Assembly: GCA_016936575.1 (NCBI GenBank)
Contig: JAFGXQ010000146.1
Coordinates: 1 to 47,983, forward strand
Reading direction: 5' to 3'
DNA from: Deltaproteobacteria bacterium
Lineage (GTDB): Bacteria > Myxococcota_A > Polyangia > JAAYKL01
DNA: 47,983 nucleotides
Shown here: positions 16,371-23,383 of the stretch, piece after piece
How the letters are laid out: every line of letters begins with the position of its first letter
Position numbering within the stretch: the stretch's first letter is position 1
The notes under the pieces: model-generated
The model's database searches: none
What the model saw: the letters and a program-made list of their open reading frames with translations, nothing else
What the model was told of the DNA's origin: nothing
Translations under genes and position numbers: made by a program

Positions 16371-19172
16371 ATGAGAACGCGAATGTTTCGTGCGCTTGCG
16401 GAATTGGTTACTGACCGCCCATGGCTCATTTTCGGCGGTGCGCTGTTGCTGGCCGCGGTGAGCATGGGGGTGTTTGAAGCCAAACAGGTGCGATTCGAAA
16501 CCCGGGTGCTGGATTTGCTGCCCAAAGACGACCCTGCCGCGGTGGAATACAACGACATTCTGAAACAGTACGATTCTGCCTCTCAAATTATCATCGGGGT
16601 GAAGGGCGGTACCAAGGAAGAGAAAATCGCATTTATCAACGAGGCCGAAAAGGCTGCGCTGAATGTGCGGTATACCTCCAGTGCGGATGGGAAATTCTAT
16701 CCGTACGTGAAACATACGGTGTTTAAAACAGATACGGCATTTTTGCAGAAGCACGGGTTGATGCTCACCAAGCGAAGCGATTTGGAAAACCTGGAGGTGC
16801 TGTTTTCAAACCTCGAAATGGCCGATTTGCTCACCGCGTACAACGATTTTTTCGAGATGGAATACATCGAAGACACTGCTGCGGTGACGGAACGAGAGAA
16901 GGAGGACGGCGCCATCAGCAATCTGAAGGCGATTGTGGGTTGGCTGGAGGGTGTGCAGGAAGCCACCAGAAAAGAGCGGGCTGAACACGCTGCGGGCGCG
17001 GTGGCAAGCATGACCATGGGAGAACAGTATATGTTTTCACAGGACGACGCCATGCTTATCGGAATGGTTGTTCCCACCGTTTCGATGGACCGGATGGAAG
17101 AAATTATCGACGGCGCGAAAAATCTGCGCTCCGCGGTGATGAAGGTGCAGAAAAAATATCCGTCGCTGAATGTGCGGTTGACCGGTATGCCGGTATTGTC
17201 TCTGGAAGAGATGGAGGTTACCGAGAAAGATATGGGCGCGGGAACCGTGATTTCATTGGTGCTTATTCTCGCGTTGTTTATTGTGGCGTTCCGCATGTGG
17301 ACTGCGCCGTTTCTGGCGATTGTAAACCTGGTAATCGGTATTATATGGACACTGCTGGTGGTCGCCCTGGTATTCGGGCGGCTGAACCTGATGACCGGAA
17401 TGTTCGCGATTATTCTTATCGGTTTGGGAATTGACTTCGCAATTCACCTGAATGCCGCCTATGTCACCGCCCGCGCGAAAACCGACTCTTTATACGAAGC
17501 GGTGCTGCAGATGTATAATCAAAGCGGCAGCGGCGTGGTTACCGGTGCGGTCACTACAGCGGTTGCGTTCTTTGTGCTGGCGTTCACCGGCCTGGATGCC
17601 TTCATCGAATTGGGTGTGATACTGGGCGCGGGTATTCTCTTCACGCTGCTGTCTTCAATGGTGGTGTTACCCGCAATGTTCGTTTTAACAGAAAACGGCA
17701 GGCGTCGATTTTTTAAACGAGCGAAATCCCCCCGAGGGGTACTCCCCATGCCGTTTCTGGAAAAGGCGGGCAACAAAATGATGAAACTGCCCCTAGCCAT
17801 CGGGCTGGTGGTTGCGTTCGCTGGGGCGACAGCGTTTTTCGGCCTGAAAGCGAAACAGGCGTCATTTGAATCGAATATGCTCGAAATTGAACCGCCGGAT
17901 ATGCCATCGGTGCTGTTGCACAAGGAAGTGCTCAAAGATTTTGAAATCAATCCCGATTTTGCCATGCTCAGTGTGAAAACGGTGGATGAGGCGCGGCGCA
18001 TAGCCGACCGTATGAAGCGGAACCGGTTGGTGGGCCGTGTGGATGCGGTGTCGGAGTATCTGCCGTCTTCAGCGCAGCAACAGCGGCGCAAACCGGTGGT
18101 GAAGGCTATTGCAGCGAACATGGCCCCGTATATGGAGGCGAATCTCACCGGCGGGTTGCCCTCGGGCGCGGTGGCGGATTTTCCCGCGTATGTGCTGAAA
18201 GAGAAAATATCGGACGAGGAACGCGACCGGGTATTGGAAGAGCTCGACCGTCTGAATATGAATATCAAGGAAATCGGCCAGATGGCGTTTGTATCGATGA
18301 AAAAACGGTTGGCCTCTCAGTGCACTGCAATCAGCGGCGGAAAGGACGATCGGTTTTCTGAAATATTGAATCTGAAAAAGCAGTTTCAGCAGGACAAGCG
18401 TTTTGCCGTAAAGGCGGCGGATTACCAGCGCGCCTATATTCCGTTGCTTGCGGAGAAGCTGTCGCAGATGGCAGATACGTCACCAATTACCATGGACATG
18501 TTGCCGGATAATATTGCGGACAGGTATGTGAGCGACAGTGGAGAGAATCTGATAACCATTTATTCAGCGGTGGATTTATGGGACGGAAACAAAATGGAGC
18601 TGTTCAACAAGGCGACTGCGGCCATTTCAGAAAACATCACGGGAACGGTGGTGCTGATGGATCGGCTGATTACCCTGATTGGGTCCAAGGGAACGCTGGC
18701 CACGCTGCTGGCGCTCGGCGCGGTCTTTGTGATTTTGCTGATTGATTTTCGTCATATCGGATATGCATTGCTGGGTATGCTGCCGCTGCTGTGCGGTTTT
18801 GTATGGATGATTGGCCTGTTCACATTGTTCAAATTTAAATTCGATGTTGCGAACGTAACGGCGATTCCACTGATTCTCGGTATCGGCATAGATGACTCGG
18901 TACATATTCTGCACGGGATTAAACGCGGCGGTGTGGCGGACTTACCGCGAATTTTAAAATACACGGGCCGAGCGTTGATTTTAACGTCGTTGACCACGGC
19001 CATCGCATTCGGCGCCATTGCGTTTTCTTCTCATCGCGGTCTGGCGGGAATGGGTGTGTTGCTGACCCTGGGGGTCGGCGGCTGTCTGCTGGCGTCCATC
19101 TGGCTGTTGCCGGCCCTGTCGCGACTGGTGTTTTCCAAATCCAACCCCACTCCAAAGGAGGTGTCCAAATGA
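16371..19172 (+). CDS. RND-superfamily (MMPL-type) transporter
   Basis: A 933-residue inner-membrane RND protein with two homologous halves. Each has an N-terminal helix (PWLIFGGALLLAAVSMG; PLAIGLVVAFAGATAFF), a large periplasmic loop and a five-helix bundle. The half-signatures GIGIDFAIHL-type (about 363) and GIGIDDSVHIL (about 840) contain the acidic residues of proton-coupled MMPL proteins. AGGAG eight bases upstream supports ATG 16371 over an upstream TTG. The next gene encodes a LolA-like protein with an ATGA overlap. RND plus LolA-like plus barrel operons are usually linked to export or trafficking of lipids or hydrophobic compounds; the substrate here is inference only. Confidence 0.92.
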   Translation: MRTRMFRALAELVTDRPWLIFGGALLLAAVSMGVFEAKQVRFETRVLDLLPKDDPAAVEYNDILKQYDSASQIIIGVKGGTKEEKIAFINEAEKAALNVRYTSSADGKFYPYVKHTVFKTDTAFLQKHGLMLTKRSDLENLEVLFSNLEMADLLTAYNDFFEMEYIEDTAAVTEREKEDGAISNLKAIVGWLEGVQEATRKERAEHAAGAVASMTMGEQYMFSQDDAMLIGMVVPTVSMDRMEEIIDGAKNLRSAVMKVQKKYPSLNVRLTGMPVLSLEEMEVTEKDMGAGTVISLVLILALFIVAFRMWTAPFLAIVNLVIGIIWTLLVVALVFGRLNLMTGMFAIILIGLGIDFAIHLNAAYVTARAKTDSLYEAVLQMYNQSGSGVVTGAVTTAVAFFVLAFTGLDAFIELGVILGAGILFTLLSSMVVLPAMFVLTENGRRRFFKRAKSPRGVLPMPFLEKAGNKMMKLPLAIGLVVAFAGATAFFGLKAKQASFESNMLEIEPPDMPSVLLHKEVLKDFEINPDFAMLSVKTVDEARRIADRMKRNRLVGRVDAVSEYLPSSAQQQRRKPVVKAIAANMAPYMEANLTGGLPSGAVADFPAYVLKEKISDEERDRVLEELDRLNMNIKEIGQMAFVSMKKRLASQCTAISGGKDDRFSEILNLKKQFQQDKRFAVKAADYQRAYIPLLAEKLSQMADTSPITMDMLPDNIADRYVSDSGENLITIYSAVDLWDGNKMELFNKATAAISENITGTVVLMDRLITLIGSKGTLATLLALGAVFVILLIDFRHIGYALLGMLPLLCGFVWMIGLFTLFKFKFDVANVTAIPLILGIGIDDSVHILHGIKRGGVADLPRILKYTGRALILTSLTTAIAFGAIAFSSHRGLAGMGVLLTLGVGGCLLASIWLLPALSRLVFSKSNPTPKEVSK

Positions 19173-19948
19173 AATGGAATCCCACAACCATGAGTCTGGT
19201 TACCATTCTGTTGCTGCTGTCGGGGGTATGTGTCACCCGGGCGGCGTTGTCGAAAGCGAATCTCAGCGCGGCGGAGATTCTGGCCAAGGTGGATGCGGCC
19301 GCCAAAGCAGATACGTCGAAAGTGTATATGACGCAAACGGTCATCGCCCCTTCGGGCGACACGCGAACATTCAAGATGGTGACGTATTCCAAGGGGCAAA
19401 ACGACAAAGGGCTTACCGAGTATCTGGCCCCCAGCCAGGTGAAGGGAATGAAAATTTTGTCACTGAATGAGGGTGATGATATCTGGACATACTTCCCATC
19501 GACCAATCGAGTGCGCAAAATCGCGTCTTCGGCGCGAAATCGGCGGGTTCAGGGAAGCGACTTTTCCTATGAGGATATGGCCACCGGGAAGATGGCCACC
19601 AGTTGGCAGGGAACCGTATTCGGCGAAGAAAAAATCGGGAGTGTGGATTGCTACAAGTTGGCGCTGACGCCGACCAGTAAGGGGCCCAAAGGATACAAAA
19701 AAGTCACCGCGTGGGTGTCGAAAAGGGATTCTACCAGCATGCGGGTGTTGTATTTTGACAAATACGGTGAGAAATCCAAACAGCTCGATATCGAAGATTA
19801 TCACGATGTGAGCGGTGTGAAGGTTCCCTTCAAATATACGATGACCAATCTGCTGGACGGTGGAAAAACCATTATGAAAGTGGCGCATGCCGAAGTGAAT
19901 ATCAAACTGGACGATTCGTTGTTCACTGAATCTGGATTAAAAAAATGA
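19169..19948 (+). CDS. LolA-like periplasmic protein (outer membrane lipoprotein-sorting type)
   Basis: A 259-residue exported protein with signal peptide (1-25, ending CVTRA) and the LolA-like half-barrel of the outer-membrane lipoprotein-sorting family (LolA_like). It shows TFKMVTYSKGQNDKGLTEYL, the MKILSLNEGDDIWTYFPS strand, SDFSYEDMA and the DYHDVSGVKVPFKYTM region. The family is regularly found behind MMPL transporters and is thought to carry lipids or lipoproteins across the periplasm. AAAGGAGG precedes the start, which overlaps the transporter stop by ATGA. It is in turn coupled to the barrel gene. Confidence 0.9.
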   Translation: MKWNPTTMSLVTILLLLSGVCVTRAALSKANLSAAEILAKVDAAAKADTSKVYMTQTVIAPSGDTRTFKMVTYSKGQNDKGLTEYLAPSQVKGMKILSLNEGDDIWTYFPSTNRVRKIASSARNRRVQGSDFSYEDMATGKMATSWQGTVFGEEKIGSVDCYKLALTPTSKGPKGYKKVTAWVSKRDSTSMRVLYFDKYGEKSKQLDIEDYHDVSGVKVPFKYTMTNLLDGGKTIMKVAHAEVNIKLDDSLFTESGLKK

Positions 19949-21336
19949 AACCTGGATTTTGGATTACGCTGTTCATGGTGCAGCTGCTTTGCACGTGGAC
20001 TTTCGCATTTGATGAAGCCGCGTTCATTGCGGGGACAGAAGATGAGAGTGACGAGGATGCGGAAACGGAGACCGGTGAGGAATCGTCGGTCGTTGAGGAG
20101 ACGGTTTCCGCGGAGACGAACGCAGACGGCATAGCGATTTCGGACGCGATTTCGGGGCTTCAGTTTCACGGTCGATTTGAAGATCAGTTCACGTTGATGG
20201 TGATGAAGGACAGCGCGAACCGAACGCAGAAGCATCTGTATAACTACCTGCAATTGCGCCTCGATATGGATGCGGATTTGCCGGGGAATATTGTACTGCG
20301 GTCGGATGGTGTGATTCGGCTGTTTGCCGGTGATACGTCTGTTTCTATGGGAGAGATTATTCCGCCGGGCACGGCCGCGCAGGCGACGCTTGCCGACCCT
20401 CGTCTGGCTGCGGTGTTGCAGGATGACTATTCATTTGAGGACCGGGCATATCTCGACAATGCCTACGTGAAAATTCCGGTAGGCGCGTTTGGCGTCACCC
20501 TCGGAAAACAACCGCTCGGTCAGGGGGCGGGATACGTGTGGAACCCCACCGATTTGTTCACCCAAAAGGAGATGCTCGATCCGTCGTATCAGCAGGAAGG
20601 GGTTATCTCCGTCAAGCTGACGGTGCCCATGGGGCGGGCTTTCATGGAGCTGATCACCGCTCCGGACAACGGGTTTCATTATTGGACCAGTGGGGGGCGG
20701 CTGCAGTTTCCGCTGGGGTCGTTTCAGTTTTCGGCGGTCGGATACTATGCCCGCGCGCAGTTTATTGATATGGAACAATCGATGGACGCGGTGGAAGCGG
20801 CGATGATCGCCGGGGCGTCTTTGGAAGATGCGGTGGTGGTCGAAAACCATAAGCGATTGTTATTCGGCGGCGATATGGTGGTCGATATTGAGGGCGTTCG
20901 CCTTTGGACGGAAGCGGCGTACAACTACCTGCCGAGTAAGGCGGACTGGCTCGAAGTGGAAGGCGGATTGGAATACTTTTTCCCCTTTGAAACGCATTTT
21001 CTGTTTGAATATTTCTACTATGGTCGCGCGCCGGTGTCCCATGGCGGAAGCTACAGCTTGAACGGCTGGGTGAATGTGCTTGACGGAAATTTCAAGATGT
21101 TGGGACGGCACTTTGTGTTTGAATCTATTGAACATCCTATCGCCGATTACTGGTCTCTCGGAGTATCTTCTTTTCAGGGGTTCAGCGACGGGTCGGCGAT
21201 TGTTGAAGCCGACTTGAAATGGGACTTTTTGCAGGACGCGCAACTTTGGCTGATGGCGGCAACCGGCATCGGCGGCCGAGAAGACTTCCTGACCAACAGC
21301 TTCCAAAGCTGGCTGCGCCTTACCGTTTTTTATTAG
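19945..21336 (+). CDS. Outer-membrane beta-barrel protein of the RND operon
   Basis: A 463-residue protein with signal peptide (1-23) and an acidic, Glu/Thr-rich region (about 27-58). The long remainder shows alternating amphipathic strands ending in an aromatic residue (LTVFY), as expected for a barrel. FHGRFEDQFTL, LGKQPLGQGAGYVWNPTDLF and repeated aromatic turns resemble the porin-like partners of RND/LolA-like operons. ATGA overlap with the LolA-like gene. Its TAG stop (21334-21336) runs into a short remnant of the next gene's 3' end; see the insertion between 21337 and 23383. Confidence 0.85.
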   Translation: MKPGFWITLFMVQLLCTWTFAFDEAAFIAGTEDESDEDAETETGEESSVVEETVSAETNADGIAISDAISGLQFHGRFEDQFTLMVMKDSANRTQKHLYNYLQLRLDMDADLPGNIVLRSDGVIRLFAGDTSVSMGEIIPPGTAAQATLADPRLAAVLQDDYSFEDRAYLDNAYVKIPVGAFGVTLGKQPLGQGAGYVWNPTDLFTQKEMLDPSYQQEGVISVKLTVPMGRAFMELITAPDNGFHYWTSGGRLQFPLGSFQFSAVGYYARAQFIDMEQSMDAVEAAMIAGASLEDAVVVENHKRLLFGGDMVVDIEGVRLWTEAAYNYLPSKADWLEVEGGLEYFFPFETHFLFEYFYYGRAPVSHGGSYSLNGWVNVLDGNFKMLGRHFVFESIEHPIADYWSLGVSSFQGFSDGSAIVEADLKWDFLQDAQLWLMAATGIGGREDFLTNSFQSWLRLTVFY

Positions 21337-21361
21337 TATTCCAGTTTGTACGAGCATCCGA
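21333..21361 (-). pseudogene. Remnant of a TonB-dependent receptor 3' end
   Basis: TTAGTATTCCAGTTTG (21333-21348) is identical to the first 16 bases of the receptor gene's 3' end at 23384-23399. The following TACGAGCATCC matches TACGAGTATCC from about 60 bp further into that gene (23462-). It therefore looks like a shortened copy of the receptor's last codons, left directly behind the barrel gene. Confidence 0.55.
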
Positions 21362-21505
21362 AAAATTGACCCAAGTGCCACAAAACAAATGCAACCGACA
21401 TCATTCTTTTGATTTTCTACCCAATAAAGTAACAAACTCGGCCTGTCCCTTAGATACGCAAAAAAATAGTTTGTCTACTTCTCATTTTGAACCCTTACAT
21501 CCTTC

Positions 21506-21988
21506 CTAATTGTGTATGCAAATAACGTCGTATTTGCCAGTTTCAGGTGCACAACCCAATGCGCCCGCGCCCTCTGTACCAAAATCATAAACCACGTATC
21601 CTAAACTACCCGAACTCGATGAACATTCATCATGTGTCCAAACGCGCTGGTCCAAGGAACCGAATATCTCAAAACAATTTTCATAGTATTCACACGCTGC
21701 ATGAAAATAATTGTCGTCGTTCAATTCCGCTCCTTCAAACAAATGTTCTGCGATCTCAGCAGCCGAAGGCAAACGAAATCCCTCTGGACATAATTCACTA
21801 GCGTCCTCCCAACTAAAATTTTCTCCTGATGAAATGCTACACGCTCCATCCGCAGCCGAATTCGGCAATGGACAGGTCCAACAATTGGGGGTCCCAATCT
21901 GCGGCGCGTAGTCATCGCTCGGGCACTGACAATTTTCAGAATCTTCATTATTATATCCATCGCACACATCACATGCCGGCGGATTGCT
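21506..21988 (-). pseudogene. 3' part of a lipoprotein gene cut off by an in-frame TAG (DUF1566-like domain)
   Basis: This stretch is in the same frame as the gene at 21989-22495, separated only by the TAG at 21989-21991, with no stop until 21506. After SNPPACDVCDGYN it continues the Cys-rich pattern and then shows FSWEDASELCPEGFRLPSA, a region near VWTHDECSSSSGSLGYVV and a final CIHN. This layout resembles DUF1566-type lectin-like domains. An ATG at 21967 could give a 153-residue product, but without a signal peptide and without a good ribosome site. I read it as the separated C-terminal half of a single lipoprotein. Confidence 0.7.
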
Positions 21989-22495
21989 CTAGTATTGATC
22001 GCAGTCTGAACAAACAGCAGTTCCGTCTCCATACTCCACGCAACTCTCATCATCAGCGCAATCTAAATCTAGTGAACCGATGTTTCCGCAGGAATCGTAT
22101 CGCCACACGTCACCGGCATAACAACGCTGTTCGTAGTCGTCTGCGCAGCGACACTGAGCGGCTCCACCATCCAATTCCGTGCACACGTGTCCGTTCGTGC
22201 ACTCCATTACCAATTCAACGGGTGAATCCCCCTCAAAACACCATACGTCTTCACCGTAACACCCTACAGTACCATCGCCAGCGTCACATCCGGTAACGAC
22301 TGGTTCCGAATCGGAATCGGAATCGGAATCTCCATCTGTATCAGAATCGCTATCCCCGTCACTGTCCGTATCACCATCTGACGTTTCCGATGTATCGCCG
22401 GTGTCACCGTTATTCGTCTTGTGACAAGACGTAATTGTCGCTATCAACAGCAACAACAGAAGCGTGCTTAAAATCAATTTCATTGTGTTTCCCAT
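21989..22495 (-). CDS. Cys-rich lipoprotein, truncated by an internal amber codon
   Basis: 168 residues. Signal peptide with lipobox ITSC, then an Asp/Ser/Thr/Gly-rich linker (about 30-65), then Cys-rich repeats (GCYGEDVWCFEG and RCYAGDVWRYDSCG are two copies of one unit). The frame ends at a TAG right after CSDCDQY, but continues beyond it without a shift in the next 160 codons. The parent protein would be about 329 residues. The TAG may be a mutation, a sequencing error or a read-through site. Genes elsewhere in the window (for example those ending at 12741 and 14697) use TAG as a stop, so a code change is unlikely. The surrounding DNA is AT-richer than the flanking barrel and receptor genes. 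Confidence 0.75.
   Translation of the reverse strand: MGNTMKLILSTLLLLLLIATITSCHKTNNGDTGDTSETSDGDTDSDGDSDSDTDGDSDSDSDSEPVVTGCDAGDGTVGCYGEDVWCFEGDSPVELVMECTNGHVCTELDGGAAQCRCADDYEQRCYAGDVWRYDSCGNIGSLDLDCADDESCVEYGDGTAVCSDCDQY
22305..22330. repeat. Hexamer repeat (TCGGAA) inside the lipoprotein linker
   Basis: TCCGAA followed by three exact TCGGAA units and a partial TC, within the minus-strand gene's Ser/Asp linker. Further degenerate GATWCN units follow to about 22390. Change in copy number would alter linker length by two residues per unit without shifting the frame. Confidence 0.7.
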
Positions 22496-22640
22496 GGTGT
22501 CAGTACCCTTCTTTCTTTTGAACGCACCCTGGTTACTTTTTTACTTTTTTCGATTTTTTGGGCAACACATTGTCAAATCGGTCGATAGAGGCGTGTGAGG
22601 GTTACCTTAGCAGAGTTATTAGACTTTAGGGAGTTGCAAT

Positions 22641-23183
22641 ATGCCGAACGATAGTTCGCTTGTTCCGATAGACGCAATCGGAAAGCTCATTCGAATGATT
22701 CGGGGAAAAAAGGGTATTCTCGATGAAGACATCGCTGCACTTTACGGCATTGAAACAAGGGCGTTAAATAGAGCGGTTCGACGACACAGAGAACGTTTTC
22801 CCGAAGACTTCATGATTGAGCTGACGCTCGAAGAATATCGGATTCTGATATCCCAAAACGGGACATCAGAATCCGATGTTTTCACCATCGGTGGTCGGAG
22901 AAAACCACCATTCGTTTTTACAGAGCAAGGGGTTGCAATGCTTTCAAGCGTTTTAAACAGCCCCCGCGCCATTGAAGTCAATATTGCGATTATGCGGACT
23001 TTTGTACGGCTGAGAGAAATACTCGCGTCGAATAGAAACATCGAACGACAACTAAAGTCACTCGATAAAAAAGTAGCAAATCACGACAAGCTATTCAGAA
23101 GCATTTTCGATACGATTGCACAGCTCATGGCAGCGGATGAAAAATCAACAAACCGTAGAATCGGTTTTGAGCAAGATTCTTAG
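22641..23183 (+). CDS. ORF6N-domain DNA-binding protein
   Basis: A 180-residue protein. Residues about 8-95 match the ORF6N domain found in phage antirepressor-like and mobile-element proteins: IRGKKGILDEDIAALYGIETRALNRAVRRH, RFPEDFMIELTLEEY, then FVFTEQGVAMLSSVLNS and AIEVNIAIMRTFVRLRE. The C-terminal half is a predicted coiled coil (about 125-165). Such genes are frequent cargo of prophage remnants and genomic islands. It is isolated here, in an AT-richer insert with no integrase or other phage genes. GGGAG precedes the start. A GC-rich hairpin follows the stop at once. Confidence 0.88.
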   Translation: MPNDSSLVPIDAIGKLIRMIRGKKGILDEDIAALYGIETRALNRAVRRHRERFPEDFMIELTLEEYRILISQNGTSESDVFTIGGRRKPPFVFTEQGVAMLSSVLNSPRAIEVNIAIMRTFVRLREILASNRNIERQLKSLDKKVANHDKLFRSIFDTIAQLMAADEKSTNRRIGFEQDS

Positions 23184-23184
23184 C

Positions 23185-23201
23185 TGCCCCCAAAGGGGGC
23201 A
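23185..23201. terminator. GC-rich hairpin after the ORF6N gene
   Basis: Perfect 7-bp arms TGCCCCC/GGGGGCA with an AAA loop, two bases after the stop codon. There is no T-tract on the right, so it may be a weak terminator or an mRNA-end stabiliser rather than a classic intrinsic terminator. A mobile-element end hairpin is an alternative. Confidence 0.45.
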
Positions 23202-23295
23202 TGTCATCTCTCCAGTCGTGGAACAACAAGTTTTGGGACACATCCAGTTGTCCACACTCTCTACCTGTTGAACACATGCTGGCAACTTTTTTCGG

Positions 23296-23383
23296 AAACG
23301 CACTTCCTGCTTGAATATTTCTACTATGATCGCGCGTCGGTGTTCCATGGGGGAAGCGACAGCTTGAACGACACCGTCTTTTA
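23296..23383 (+). pseudogene. Decayed fragment of the outer-membrane barrel gene
   Basis: 23296-23371 aligns without gaps to 20990-21065 of the barrel gene with roughly one difference in seven bases; it would read ETHFLLEYFYYDRASVFHGG against ETHFLFEYFYYGRAPVSHGG. It then jumps to ACCGTCTTTTATTAG, matching the last codons of the same gene (21322-21336), so about 256 bp is missing. The fragment abuts the receptor 3' end in the same way the intact gene once must have. Confidence 0.75.

Noticed and set aside
21989..21991. Pyrrolysine or recoded TAG
   Set aside because: No pyrrolysine genes or methylamine methyltransferase context are seen, and other genes in the window end with TAG. Mutation or sequencing error is simpler.
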